A stretch of 49,163 bases of DNA from Sphaerisporangium perillae (GCF_023276435.1 NZ_JALLPO010000052.1:13159-62321); one strand, 5' to 3'; numbered from the stretch's first letter, positions 35,420 to 44,158 are shown. Notes: generated by a model not told the origin, from the sequence alone. Translations and numbers: made by a program.

Positions 35420-35684
35420 TCCGGAGGAGTTGGGATGTTGGGCTTGCCTGGGACGTGGCAGACGGGAAGATCAGGCTTCCACCTCAGCCCCTCGGGTCCT
35501 CGGCGATGCGCGGGCGATCATCCCGGAGCTGAGGACCCCCGCCGGAGGCATCGCTTTTCTAACAGGGGATGGATTCTTCCTACCGGTGGCTCAGATCATT
35601 GCTTGGGTACTCATGTGATCGCAGAACGCATCGGTCGATGAAAGCGAGTGGCTGGCCGCCACCTGCCTTCTCTAGGTTGGCTCC

Positions 35685-36467
35685 ATGACTAATCACCCGT
35701 TCCAGATCATCTGCGAGATCGAACCGCCCACCCGGCCAGACCTGAAGCACGTTCGGCACCAGATCGGCACCCTGAGCAAGGTGGCCGACACTTTCCTCGT
35801 ACCTGACAACCACATCGGCCGTGCCACAGTGTCCAGCGTGGCGGTCGCGCACGAGGTTGAGGCAATGGGGGGACGTAGTATCGCCTGCCTCAACTCACGC
35901 GACCGTAACCTGCTGGGGTTCCGCCGGGACCTGCTCACCGCAGCCGCATACGGTGTTGACCAGTTCCTGTTCGTCTACGGGGACAAGCCCAGTTCAGGTA
36001 GCCGGACCGGAGAGCTGAACGTGCGGGCGATGATCGAGGAGGTCCGAGCCCTACCGAAGGACAGCGCGTTCACGGGAGTGCGACCCTTCCGCGTTGGCAC
36101 AGCTGCGGCGCTGCGTCCGCTGCCAGCCTGGAAGCGAGCAGCGGACTTTATGTTTGTCCAGGTCAGCTTCTCGCTGGAAGCCTTGCTGAGGTGGCGGGAG
36201 GCCAACCCGATGGACGTTCCGGTATATGCAGGCGTGATGGTTCTCGCCAGTGAGACGCACGCCCAACGTCTCGCGGCTGCGATCCCAGACATCGACATCC
36301 CGAGCGAACTGGTGGAGAAAGTCGCCTCCGACCGCCTCGCCGGTGTCGAGGCCACCTGCGAACAAGTGCTCCAGATCCGAGACTCCGGAGCTTTCGACGG
36401 CGTACATCTAATCCCGGTGGCCCGGTATCGCGAGGTAGCCGCCCGGCTGGAGCACCTACTCAGCTGA
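35685..36467 (+). CDS. methylenetetrahydrofolate reductase-like protein
   Basis: A 260-residue TIM-barrel protein of the MTHFR/MetF superfamily. The catalytic Glu region is present as CEIEPPTRP, the folate/flavin loop as LNSRDRNLLGF, and the GD motif as FVYGDKPSSG. It is shorter than MetF (about 290-300) and lacks adjacent methionine genes. ATG at 35685 is the only reasonable start. Codon use is visibly less G/C biased than the backbone genes, consistent with cargo acquired by transfer. It may reduce a methylene-folate or act on a related C1 substrate; the exact role is unknown. Confidence 0.82.
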   Translation: MTNHPFQIICEIEPPTRPDLKHVRHQIGTLSKVADTFLVPDNHIGRATVSSVAVAHEVEAMGGRSIACLNSRDRNLLGFRRDLLTAAAYGVDQFLFVYGDKPSSGSRTGELNVRAMIEEVRALPKDSAFTGVRPFRVGTAAALRPLPAWKRAADFMFVQVSFSLEALLRWREANPMDVPVYAGVMVLASETHAQRLAAAIPDIDIPSELVEKVASDRLAGVEATCEQVLQIRDSGAFDGVHLIPVARYREVAARLEHLLS

Positions 36468-36674
36468 CGGCATGGTTGGGCAGTCCTGGCCGGTAATCGG
36501 TCCGGCGGCTCGGAGCAACTTGGCGGCGGCGCGTCGCTGGGGTCGGTGAGTGCGTTGGGTACGGCGGGTGCGCGGTACGGCTACGGCCCGGGTCGCCGCC
36601 GGCTGGGACCGGCGCCCACGCCGCACGCCCAGCCGGCGGGCGGCAGAGGGCCGGTACGGCGGCGCGGCGCGGCG

Positions 36675-37202
36675 CCGCTTGACGGCGGCAAACTCGTGGA
36701 GGACACCCCAAAGTCTCGGGCCGGTCGTCGGGTGGTCTCCATACCGCAGGAGATCATTCCGGAGCTTCGCCACCACCTTGACCAGTTCGCGGAGCCGGGG
36801 GAGAACGGGCGGGTGTTCGTCGGTCCCAAGGGGGCATGGCTGCGCCGATCGGGCTTCCGCCGGATCTGGAACAAGGTCCGGGCGGATGTCGGGCTCCCTG
36901 ACCTTCACTTCCATGATCTTCGTCATGTCGGCAACACGCTCGCGGCGGCCTCCGGGGCGAGCCTCAAGGAGCTGATGGTGAGGATGGGCCACGCGAGCCC
37001 CCGCGCGGCGTTGATCTACCAGCACGCCACGCAGGACCGGGACAAGGTCATCGCGGAAGCGCTCGGCCAGGCGCTCAAGGCCGCGAGGGAGGGCAAGCCC
37101 GAGAAGCGGCGGAAGCCGGCGGCGGGGAACGGGCACGCTCGCCGGTTGGGTCGGCAGGCCGGAAAGGGAGCGGGCACGCAACGGGCACGAGACCAGAAGT
37201 GA
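36675..37202 (+). pseudogene. tyrosine recombinase (integrase B), 5'-truncated
   Basis: The sequence from LDGGKLVEDTPKSRAGRR onward aligns with integrase A and retains K (TPKSR), H-x-L-R-H, GH and the Tyr (AALIYQHATQD). The first catalytic Arg (RWGEL region) and everything before it are missing. The preceding ~130 nt are GC-rich and unlike integrase A. A GTG at 36546 opens the frame but encodes low-complexity residues. The C-terminal tail is extended and basic (GKPEKRRKPAAGNGHARRLG). Without the first Arg it should be inactive. Confidence 0.82.
37171..37189. repeat. paired direct repeats CGGGCACG (candidate P arm sites)
   Basis: CGGGCACG at 37171-37178 and 37182-37189, starts 11 bp apart, overlaps the end of integrase B and lies about 75 bp from the tRNA-Gly core. 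It is the partner of the pair at 35227-35245. Confidence 0.55.
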
Positions 37203-37216
37203 GCCAGAAAAGAAGT

Positions 37217-37255
37217 AAGGCCCGGGTTGAGGATCATGTCCTCTACCTGGGCCTT
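37217..37255 (+). terminator. terminator of integrase B
   Basis: AAGGCCCGGGT (37217-37227) pairs with ACCTGGGCCTT (37245-37255), with an inner GAGGA/TCCTC stem. The same hairpin is kept after the degenerate copy near 32.64-32.68 kb. Confidence 0.75.
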
Positions 37256-37264
37256 CATCGTTGG

Positions 37265-37335
37265 AGCGGACGACGGGAATCGAACCCGCGTAGCCAGTTT
37301 GGAAGACTGGGGCTCTACCATTGAGCTACGTCCGC
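37265..37335 (-). tRNA. tRNA-Gly (anticodon UCC)
   Basis: A 71-nt cloverleaf on the minus strand. The acceptor GCGGACG pairs with CGTCCGC, the D stem is GCTC/GAGC, the anticodon stem CCAGT/ACTGG encloses CTTCCAA, and the T arm GGGTTCGATTCCC is standard. CCA is encoded at 37262-37264. Its 3' half is the integration target and is duplicated at 35087. Confidence 0.97.
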
Positions 37336-37426
37336 GCGAGCCGGTCGCTGTCTGGTCTAGACTTCATCCGGTCGTCAGGACGTAAGCGTACCGGAGATTT
37401 ACGAGTGCGCGAGCGACCCGATGTTC

Positions 37427-37500
37427 CGGGGTGTAGCGCAGCTTGGTAGCGCGCCTGCTTTGGGTGCAGGAGATCATCGGTTCAAATCCGGTCACCCCGA
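37427..37500 (+). tRNA. tRNA-Pro (anticodon UGG)
   Basis: A 74-nt cloverleaf. The acceptor CGGGGTG pairs with CACCCCG, the anticodon arm is CCTGC-TTTGGGT-GCAGG, and the T arm is CGGTTCAAATCCG. CCA is not encoded. It is divergent from tRNA-Gly. Confidence 0.96.
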
Positions 37501-37688
37501 CCCGCCGGACGCCCGGCTCCGCGCACGCGGAGGCCGGCGGCGGCGTTCGCATCGCCGCGGCGGCGGTCGCGGGACCGCTGGAGTGATGGTTCTCGGTGCC
37601 GCCCACTAATGGTTCCGGTGTCGCCGCAGTAGTGGTTCCGGTCCGGCGAGTACTGGTGTCCCGGGGCCGGCGGAGTGCTGACCGGTGG

Positions 37689-38198
37689 TCAGCGATCGGC
37701 GCGAAAGAGCGCCCAGACGGCCTTGCCGCCCTCTTCGAGCGGGTCCCAGCCCCAGCACTTGCTGTAGGTCTCGACGATGTACAGGCCGCGGCCGTGCTCG
37801 GAGATGAAGTCGGGTTCCTTCGGCGTCGGGACCTCGTCGCTGGGGTCCGACACCGCGAGCAATATGTGCGGGGACATCCGCAGGAGCATCAGCGTGATCG
37901 GGTGGTCGTCGTAGCGCGGCCCGGAGTGGCCGGCGTAGCGCACCGCGTTGGTGACCAGCTCGGAGACCACGAGTGCCGCGTCGTCACCGAGTTGGGGACA
38001 TCCCCAGCTCCTGAGGGTCGTGCGGGTGACGTCTCTGGCCGTTTTCACGGAATCGGCCTGCGGGCGTAGCGGGCAGGTGGTGGCGTCCTCGTGTCGGCTC
38101 GACCGCAATAGACGCCGAAATCCCACTTCAGGGGTTACTTCCAGGCGGTGGGCCGCGGATACGGGCTCCAGCATCCTGCTGATACCTCCCGCTGTCAT
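37689..38198 (-). CDS. ATP-binding protein, RsbW/anti-sigma-like histidine-kinase-type ATPase
   Basis: A 169-residue GHKL ATPase. The N box is ALVVSELVTNAVRYA, and the G1/G2 boxes are LAVSDPSDEVP and HGRGLYIVE. Such proteins in actinomycetes can be anti-sigma kinases or partners of small DUF397/XRE regulator systems. ATG at 38198 has GGAG 6 nt upstream. It is divergent from the XRE-DUF5753 gene across a repeat-rich intergenic region, a very common actinomycete pairing. Confidence 0.88.
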   Translation of the reverse strand: MTAGGISRMLEPVSAAHRLEVTPEVGFRRLLRSSRHEDATTCPLRPQADSVKTARDVTRTTLRSWGCPQLGDDAALVVSELVTNAVRYAGHSGPRYDDHPITLMLLRMSPHILLAVSDPSDEVPTPKEPDFISEHGRGLYIVETYSKCWGWDPLEEGGKAVWALFRADR

Positions 38199-38234
38199 TG
38201 TGGTCTCCGCAGCCAGTCGCTTCGTTTTACGAGT

Positions 38235-38327
38235 TAGTGCAGGTTTAGCCCAATATGCACTAGACCATCATGGGTCAGTATTGCGCCTTGGTGCAAGACC
38301 CAAATGCACGTGCAGTTGCGCCGTGCA
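38235..38327. promoter_or_regulatory. cluster of GTGCA/TGCAC half-sites (candidate operator array)
   Basis: Six half-sites lie in the divergent intergenic region: GTGCA at 38237, 38291, 38310 and 38323, and TGCAC at 38256 and 38305. TAGTGCA (38235-38241) and TGCACTA (38256-38262) form a perfect inverted repeat with a 14-bp spacer, and TGCACGTGCA is a full palindrome (38305-38314). This suits binding by the XRE regulator; that is inference. Confidence 0.5.
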
Positions 38328-38464
38328 GACGCATGAACTCGTACAGAAGGGACGGGCGGGTCCGGCCGGTGCGACCCGTGAAACGGACGATCGGATCAGA
38401 CCTTGTCATGGGAGCCGGAAGTGGTGACACTGTGTTGGCTGGCCCGAGAAGAGGAGGAGGCCGA

Positions 38465-39334
38465 ATGACACTGTTCCAGCCCGGATCCGGTCCTACGGCC
38501 CTCCGTATCCTGTTGGGGGCCCAGCTGCGTCGACTCCGCGAACATAAGGGGATTTCGCGCGAGGACGCCGGTCATCAGATCCGCGGCTCCGAATCCAAGA
38601 TCAGCAGGATGGAGCTGGGACGGGTCGGATTCAAGGAACGCGATGTGGCGGACCTGCTCACCCTTTACGGAGTCGCGGACGGGGAGGCACGGTCGGCCGT
38701 GATGGACCTCCTGCAGAGAGCGAACGAGCCCGGCTGGTGGCATCGTTTCAACGACCTCCTGCCCTCCTGGTTCCAGGCGTACGTCGGCCTCGAAGAGGCC
38801 GCCTCTCGCATTCGCACCTATGAAGTGCAGTTCATCCCCGGGTTGCTGCAGACCAAGGAGTACGCCCGCGCCGTCATCAGGGCGGGCGCGGCGGGCATCG
38901 GGGCCGCCGAGATCGCGCGCCGCGTCGACCTGCGGATGGAACGCCAGCGCGTGCTCGACCGGGCCGACGGGCCCATCTTCTGGGCGGTGATCGACGAGGC
39001 GGCGCTGCGGCGGCCGATCGGCGGCACCGACGTGATGCGCGGCCAGCTTGAACACCTGCTCGAACTCATGCGGCTGCCGAACATCACGATTCAGGTCATG
39101 CCGTTCAGTTTCGGCGGGCACAGCGCCGAGGGCGGAGCGTTCAGCATCCTTCGCTTCGAAGACAGCGAGCTTCCGGACGTGGTATACGTGGAGCAGCTGG
39201 CCAGCGCTCTCTACCTGGACAAACGCGAGGAAGTGGACCGTTACAGCGAGGTGATGGAGCGGCTGTGCGCCGTCAGCACCACTCCTGACGACACGGTCGA
39301 GATCCTCCAAAAGATCATTTCTCAGAGATTCTGA
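38465..39334 (+). CDS. XRE-family regulator with DUF5753 domain
   Basis: A 289-residue protein with an N-terminal XRE HTH (about 15-70, QLRRLREHKGISREDAGHQI) and a C-terminal DUF5753 sensor-like domain (about 105-285, IRTYEVQFIPGLLQTKEYAR). This is the architecture of WhiJ-type regulators found in many copies in filamentous actinobacteria. ATG at 38465 has AGAGGAGGAGG upstream. Its likely partner ATPase is divergent; no DUF397 gene is adjacent. Confidence 0.92.
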   Translation: MTLFQPGSGPTALRILLGAQLRRLREHKGISREDAGHQIRGSESKISRMELGRVGFKERDVADLLTLYGVADGEARSAVMDLLQRANEPGWWHRFNDLLPSWFQAYVGLEEAASRIRTYEVQFIPGLLQTKEYARAVIRAGAAGIGAAEIARRVDLRMERQRVLDRADGPIFWAVIDEAALRRPIGGTDVMRGQLEHLLELMRLPNITIQVMPFSFGGHSAEGGAFSILRFEDSELPDVVYVEQLASALYLDKREEVDRYSEVMERLCAVSTTPDDTVEILQKIISQRF

Positions 39335-39542
39335 TGCCTGTCGGTGACGCCGAAGGTGCTCGCCTGCCCTAGACTGGCATGCGGCGCTGGACACCCGCCA
39401 CAGTTGAGCACGCCCAGATAGGTTGTGCCGGTTGGCCTGTGCACTGAGCCGCCCATGTGGGCGCGGCGCGCGATCATGTCGCGGTAGCCGTACGGCATGA
39501 CGCGCCCGCGATCACCAGAAGCTTGATCAAGGAGACCACCCC

Positions 39543-40922
39543 GTGAAGACCGCTGTCGAGGAGCTCAGCCCGACCCGGGTCAAGCTCACCGTCGAGGTGC
39601 CGTTCGAGGAGCTCGAGACGAGCATGCAGGCGGCGTACAAGAAGGTCGCGCAGCAGGTGCGCGTGCCCGGCTTCCGCCCCGGCAAGGTTCCCGCCCGCAT
39701 CATCGAGCAGCGCTTCGGCCGCGCGGTGGTTCTGGAGGAGACCCTCAACGAAGCCCTGCCGAAGCTGTACGGCCAGGCCGTGGACGAGAGCGACGTCTTC
39801 CCGGTGAGCCAGCCCGAGATCGAGGTCACCAAGATCGAGGACGGCAAGGAGGTGGAGTTCACCGCCGAGGTGGACGTCCGCCCCGCGTTCGACATCCCGG
39901 CCTACGAAGGCCTCGAGGTGACCGTTCCCTCGGCCGAGGTCTCCGACGAGGACATCGACACCCAGATCGACGCCCTGCGGCAGCGGTTCGCGACGCTGAC
40001 CGGCGTCGAGCGTGCCGCCGGCAACGGCGACTACGTCGTGATGGATCTCTCCGCCACGATCGACGGTAAGAACATCGAGGAGCAGCAGGCCTCGGACGTC
40101 TCCTACGAGGTGGGCGCCGGCTCGGTGCTGCAGGGCCTCGACGACGCCCTGGTCGGCATGGCCGCCGGCGACGAGAAGACCTTCACCACGACGCTGGTGG
40201 GCGGCGAGAACGCCGGCGAAGAGGCCGAGGTCACCATCAACGTCAAGAGCGTCAAGGAGAAGGTCCTCCCCGAGCTGGACGACGAGTTCGCCGGCCTCGC
40301 CAGCGAGTTCGACACGCTGGAGGAGCTCCGCGACAGCATCAGCGAGCAGGCGCGCCGCAACAAGCTGGTCGACCAGGTCGTGCAGGCCCGTGAGAACGCC
40401 GTCACCGCCGTTCTCGACCAGCTCGACATCCCGCTGCCCGACAGCGCGCTGAACGCCGAGCTGGACGCCCGCAAGCACAACCTCGAGCACCAGATCGCCG
40501 AGAGCGGGCTCAGCCGCGAGGCGTTCTTCCGCCTGTACCAGACCACCGAGGAAGAGCGGTTCGCCGAGTTCGAGGAGAACTCCAAGAAGGCCATCAAGAC
40601 GGGCTTCCTGCTTGACAAGATCGTCAAGAAGGAGGAGCTGGGGGTCAACGAGGAGGAGCTGACCAACTTCGTGGTGCGCCGCGCCATGCAGCTGGGCGTC
40701 GCCCCGAACACCCTGGCCCAGCACCTCGCCGATAACGACCAGCTCACGCTGGCGATGGTCGAGATCGTCCGTGACAAGGCCAAGACCGTCATCGGCGACG
40801 CCGTCAAGGTGGTCGACGAGGCCGGCAACGAGGTCGACCTCAAGGCCATCTACGCCGAGCTCAACGAGGGCCAGGAGGCCGACGGCGCTCCCGCCGAGCC
40901 CGCCGCCGAGCCCGCCGAGTGA
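39543..40922 (+). CDS. tig: trigger factor
   Basis: The ribosome-associated chaperone and peptidyl-prolyl isomerase, 459 residues. The N-terminal ribosome-binding signature is FRPGKVPARIIEQRFG, the FKBP-type PPIase domain is at about 150-245 (GDYVVMDLSATIDG), and the helical C-terminal arms follow. The tail is acidic with EPAAEPAE repeats, as usual in actinobacteria. GTG at 39543 starts VKTAVEEL; a purine-rich AAGGAGA lies upstream. It is separated from clpP1 here by an antiporter gene. Confidence 0.97.
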   Translation: MKTAVEELSPTRVKLTVEVPFEELETSMQAAYKKVAQQVRVPGFRPGKVPARIIEQRFGRAVVLEETLNEALPKLYGQAVDESDVFPVSQPEIEVTKIEDGKEVEFTAEVDVRPAFDIPAYEGLEVTVPSAEVSDEDIDTQIDALRQRFATLTGVERAAGNGDYVVMDLSATIDGKNIEEQQASDVSYEVGAGSVLQGLDDALVGMAAGDEKTFTTTLVGGENAGEEAEVTINVKSVKEKVLPELDDEFAGLASEFDTLEELRDSISEQARRNKLVDQVVQARENAVTAVLDQLDIPLPDSALNAELDARKHNLEHQIAESGLSREAFFRLYQTTEEERFAEFEENSKKAIKTGFLLDKIVKKEELGVNEEELTNFVVRRAMQLGVAPNTLAQHLADNDQLTLAMVEIVRDKAKTVIGDAVKVVDEAGNEVDLKAIYAELNEGQEADGAPAEPAAEPAE

Positions 40923-40992
40923 TCCTCGCGCCTGCCGGCCGAGCCCGGCGGGAAGGCGCACCGGCCGGCCCGAGCCGGCCCGATCTTCGCGT

Positions 40993-41022
40993 TGCCCCCA
41001 CCGCGTTCTCGCGGCGGGGGCA
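40993..41022 (+). terminator. terminator after tig
   Basis: A 13-nt stem (40993-41005 and 41010-41022) with one mismatch and a TTCT loop forms a very stable G/C hairpin. It lies 71 nt after the tig stop. Confidence 0.75.
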
Positions 41023-41162
41023 TCGCCGTTTCACGGCCCGCAGGAGCACGCCTGTCGGTCCGTGCGACCGTGCAGCTGCATTCACCCTTTGGTGACTGAT
41101 GGGGTGATTCTTTCCAGATCCCGGGCAACTCTCGACTGTGAGGCGGGTATCCGGGGGTGCCG

Positions 41163-42731
41163 ATGATTGACGAGCACCTCATCGTCGGCCTGGCCGTCGC
41201 CGTGCTCATGCTCGTGGGGCGGGGAGTGGCGCGCGGCCTCGGCGTTCCGCAGGCGATCCCACTCGTCGTGCTCGGCGTCGCGGCGAGCCTGCTGCCCGGC
41301 ATGGGCAAGGCCGTCGTGGCGCCCGATGTCATCCTGAACCTCTACCTGCCGCCCCTGGTGTACCGCGCCGCCTTCCTGACGGCGCCGCGCGAGACCAGGG
41401 AGAACGCCGTCCCGATCTCGGTGATGGCCTTCGGCCTCACATGCGTGACCGCCCTCGCCGTCATGGCGGCGGTGCGCCTGGCCGTGCCGGAGGTGAGCTG
41501 GCCGGCGGCGCTCGCGCTCGGCGCCGCGGTCGCTCCGACCGACCCCGTGGCGGCCACCTCCATCATGCAGCGCCTCGGCGCCCCCCGCCGCCTGGTCACC
41601 ATCCTGGAGGGGGAGAGCCTCGTCAACGACGCCGTGGCGCTCACCCTGTTCGGCCTGGCCCTCACCGCGATCGCCCAGCCGGTCACCCTCACCGAGGGCG
41701 GGTCGCTGCTGGTCCGCGTGGTCGCGGGCGGCGTGCTGTACGGGCTCGTCCTCGGCTGGGCCGTGGGCCGGCTGCGCCACTGGATCAAGGACCCCGGCGC
41801 TCAGATCGTGGTCTCCCTGATCACGCCGTTCGTCGCCTACCTGCCGGCGGAGCACTTCGGCTTCTCCGGGGTGCTCGCGACTATCACCACCGGCTTCTAC
41901 CTCGGCATGCGCGCCCACGGCCTCCTGCAGCCGTCCTCCAGGCTGACTGGTAACGCGTTCTGGGACGTTCTGGTCTTCCTGCTGGAGTCCAGCCTGTTCG
42001 TCCTGCTCGGGCTGGAGATCCGCCAGGTGGTCTCGGGGGTGTCGAACTACTCGCCCGCTCTGGTGGCCGGGACGGCGGTCGTCGTCATCGCCGTCGTCGT
42101 GCTGATCCGGCTGGTGTGGACGATGGCGCTGTTCCCGCTGGCCAAGTGGCTTCCTGGCAGGCATCTGTCGTTCGACCGGGTCGGCAGGGCGCAGCGCCTG
42201 GTGATGGGCTGGGCGGGGATGCGCGGGGCGATCACGCTCGCCGTCGCGCTGTCGATCCCGCTCACCGTGCCGAACCGGCCGTTGCTCATATTCCTCGCCG
42301 CGGCGGTCGTCCTGGCGACGCTGCTCGGGCAGGCGACCACGCTGGCTTCGCTCCTGCGCCTCCTCGGGCTCGGCGAGTCCGACAAGTCGGTCGTCGAGGA
42401 GGCCAGGGCCCGGCAGTCGACCATGGAGGCGGCCCTGGCGAGGCTGGACGATCTGGCCTCCGACGGCAAGGTCGACGAGCACACCGCCGAGGTGTTCCGC
42501 CAGCTCCTGGAGCTGCGCCTGGACAGGGTGCGCGCGATACTGAACGAGGATGAGGACGAGGGGTCCGGTGAGTCCGGCACCGGCGGCTGGCTGCGTAAGC
42601 AACTCAACTCCGCACAACGGGAGAAACTGGACGAGCTTTATTCCAGAGGGAAGATCAGCGCGACGACGCAGCGGCGCCTCATCCACGACCTGGACCTGGA
42701 GGATCGCGGTCGCGCCCACGGGTCTCAATGA
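41163..42731 (+). CDS. CPA1-type Na+/H+ antiporter
   Basis: A 522-residue NhaP/CPA1 family antiporter with about 12 transmembrane helices (1-400) and a cytoplasmic C-terminal helical region. The ion site is visible in the APTDPVAATS and GESLVNDAVALTLF motifs. ATG at 41163 has GGGGG upstream; GTG at 41157 is also possible. It exchanges monovalent cations for protons and helps pH or sodium homeostasis. Its position between tig and clpP1 is lineage-specific. Confidence 0.9.
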   Translation: MIDEHLIVGLAVAVLMLVGRGVARGLGVPQAIPLVVLGVAASLLPGMGKAVVAPDVILNLYLPPLVYRAAFLTAPRETRENAVPISVMAFGLTCVTALAVMAAVRLAVPEVSWPAALALGAAVAPTDPVAATSIMQRLGAPRRLVTILEGESLVNDAVALTLFGLALTAIAQPVTLTEGGSLLVRVVAGGVLYGLVLGWAVGRLRHWIKDPGAQIVVSLITPFVAYLPAEHFGFSGVLATITTGFYLGMRAHGLLQPSSRLTGNAFWDVLVFLLESSLFVLLGLEIRQVVSGVSNYSPALVAGTAVVVIAVVVLIRLVWTMALFPLAKWLPGRHLSFDRVGRAQRLVMGWAGMRGAITLAVALSIPLTVPNRPLLIFLAAAVVLATLLGQATTLASLLRLLGLGESDKSVVEEARARQSTMEAALARLDDLASDGKVDEHTAEVFRQLLELRLDRVRAILNEDEDEGSGESGTGGWLRKQLNSAQREKLDELYSRGKISATTQRRLIHDLDLEDRGRAHGSQ

Positions 42732-42848
42732 CCCTCCTGGTACCTGCGCCTTCAGCGAACAGCGCGGGGACCGGGACTGACCGGTCGGCGCCGCGCGTTA
42801 AGGTCACAAGCAAAGCCAATCGATTACGACGCATCGGAAGGTGACGCT

Positions 42849-43493
42849 GTGACCAGCCCGCCGACCTCTTACCAGCCCACCAGCTTCGGGCCGGAGTCGC
42901 GTGGCCGTGAGAACGGTTCGTTCCGACTTGAGGACCAGCTATACAACCGTCTGCTGCGTGAGCGCATCGTGGTGCTCGGCACCCAGGTGGACGACGAGGT
43001 CGCCAACCGCATCTGCGCGGAGCTCCTGCTCCTGGCCGCCGACGACTCCGAGCGGGACATCTGGCTCTACATCAACTCTCCTGGCGGTTCGGTCACTGCT
43101 GGCATGGCGATTTACGACATGATGGAGTATGTGCCGAACGATGTCTGCACGGTCGCCATGGGGCTCGCCGCCTCGATGGGGCAGTTCCTGCTCTGCGCGG
43201 GTGAGACGGGCAAGCGTTACGCGCTGCCGCACGCCCGCATCATGATGCACCAGCCTTCCGGTGGCATCGGTGGCACGGCCGCGGACATCGCGATCCAGGC
43301 GGAGCAGATGCTCTACGTCAAGAAGACCTTGGCCGAGCGCATCGCGCACCACACCGGCCAGCCGCTCGACCAGATCGAGAAGGACTCCGATCGAGACCGC
43401 TGGTTCACGGCCGAGGAGGCCAAGGACTACGGCTTCATCGACCAAGTCGTGCGCAGCGCGCGGCAGGTGCCCTCAGAGGGCGCCGTCTCCTGA
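42849..43493 (+). CDS. clpP: ATP-dependent Clp protease proteolytic subunit 1
   Basis: One of two ClpP subunits of the actinobacterial ClpP1P2 barrel, 214 residues. The catalytic triad is S109 (GLAASMGQ), H134 (MMHQPSGG) and D183 (DSDRDRW). GTG at 42849 has GGAAGGTGA upstream. It is followed 11 nt later by clpP2 and works with the ClpX or ClpC unfoldases to degrade tagged proteins. Confidence 0.96.
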   Translation: MTSPPTSYQPTSFGPESRGRENGSFRLEDQLYNRLLRERIVVLGTQVDDEVANRICAELLLLAADDSERDIWLYINSPGGSVTAGMAIYDMMEYVPNDVCTVAMGLAASMGQFLLCAGETGKRYALPHARIMMHQPSGGIGGTAADIAIQAEQMLYVKKTLAERIAHHTGQPLDQIEKDSDRDRWFTAEEAKDYGFIDQVVRSARQVPSEGAVS

Positions 43494-43504
43494 AGGGGCA
43501 ACTC

Positions 43505-44149
43505 GTGAGTGATCTGATCCGGCCGGGAGACATCAACGGCCGCTACATCATCCCTTCGTTCGTCGAACGCACGACGTACGGCGTCAAGGAGATGAACCCG
43601 TACAACAAGCTCTTCGAGGACCGCATCATCTTCCTCGGCGTGCAGATCGACGACGCGTCGGCCAACGACGTGATGGCCCAGTTGCTGACCTTGGAGTCGC
43701 TGGACCCCGATCGTGACATCAGCATCTATATCAACTCGCCCGGCGGGTCGTTCACGGCCATGACGGCGATCTACGACACGATGCAGTTCGTCCGTCCGGA
43801 GATCCAGACGGTCTGCCTCGGCCAGGCGGCCTCGGCCGCGGCCGTGCTGCTGGCCGGCGGCACCGCGGGCAAGCGCTTCGCGCTGCCGAACGCCCGCGTC
43901 CTGATCCACCAGCCCTCCACCGAGGGTGGCGGCCAGGGAAGCGACATCGAGATCCAGGCGCGCGAGATCCTGCGGATGCGCTCGCTCCTCGAGGAGATCG
44001 TCGCCCGGCACTCGGGCAAGACGCAGGAAGAAGTCCGTCGCGACATCGAGCGCGACAAGATTCTCAACGCCGATGAGGCCAAGTCTTACGGCCTGATCGA
44101 CGACATCATCCCCTCACGGAAGAAGCGCGCTCAAGCCGTGGCTTCCTGA
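43505..44149 (+). CDS. clpP: ATP-dependent Clp protease proteolytic subunit 2
   Basis: The second ClpP subunit, 214 residues. The triad is S110 (GQAASAAAV), H135 (IHQPSTEGG) and D184 (DIERDKI). GTG at 43505 has AAGGGG upstream. Mixed ClpP1P2 heptamers are needed for activity in actinobacteria. It forms an operon with clpP1. Confidence 0.96.
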   Translation: MSDLIRPGDINGRYIIPSFVERTTYGVKEMNPYNKLFEDRIIFLGVQIDDASANDVMAQLLTLESLDPDRDISIYINSPGGSFTAMTAIYDTMQFVRPEIQTVCLGQAASAAAVLLAGGTAGKRFALPNARVLIHQPSTEGGGQGSDIEIQAREILRMRSLLEEIVARHSGKTQEEVRRDIERDKILNADEAKSYGLIDDIIPSRKKRAQAVAS

Positions 44150-44158
44150 GGACGCGGA

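Larger units (their letters stand above)
35130..35684. other. non-coding left part of element B
   Basis: No convincing gene is visible in these 555 nt. It holds the arm-type pair at 35227-35245 and a 12-bp inverted repeat (35342-35353 and 35408-35419). Small open frames at 35394-35641 have poor codon bias and no recognisable motif. Confidence 0.55.
35087..37306. mobile_element. ~2.2-kb tRNA-Gly-targeted integrative element remnant (element B)
   Basis: The element is bounded by the 43-bp direct repeats at 35087-35129 and 37264-37306. It contains arm-type repeats near both ends, an MTHFR-like gene and a truncated integrase whose stop lies 62 nt from the tRNA. No replication, transfer or excisionase genes are seen, so it is probably immobile. 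Integrase A and its own arm repeats abut the left boundary, implying a second, tandemly inserted element on the left. Confidence 0.8.

Noticed and set aside
35394..35641. Two small overlapping ORFs in the element's left arm
   Set aside because: Poor codon bias, no recognisable motif and no ribosome-binding site.
36546..36674. N-terminal extension of integrase B
   Set aside because: The encoded residues are low-complexity Arg/Gly/Pro and do not resemble a core-binding domain; treated as replaced sequence upstream of a truncated gene.
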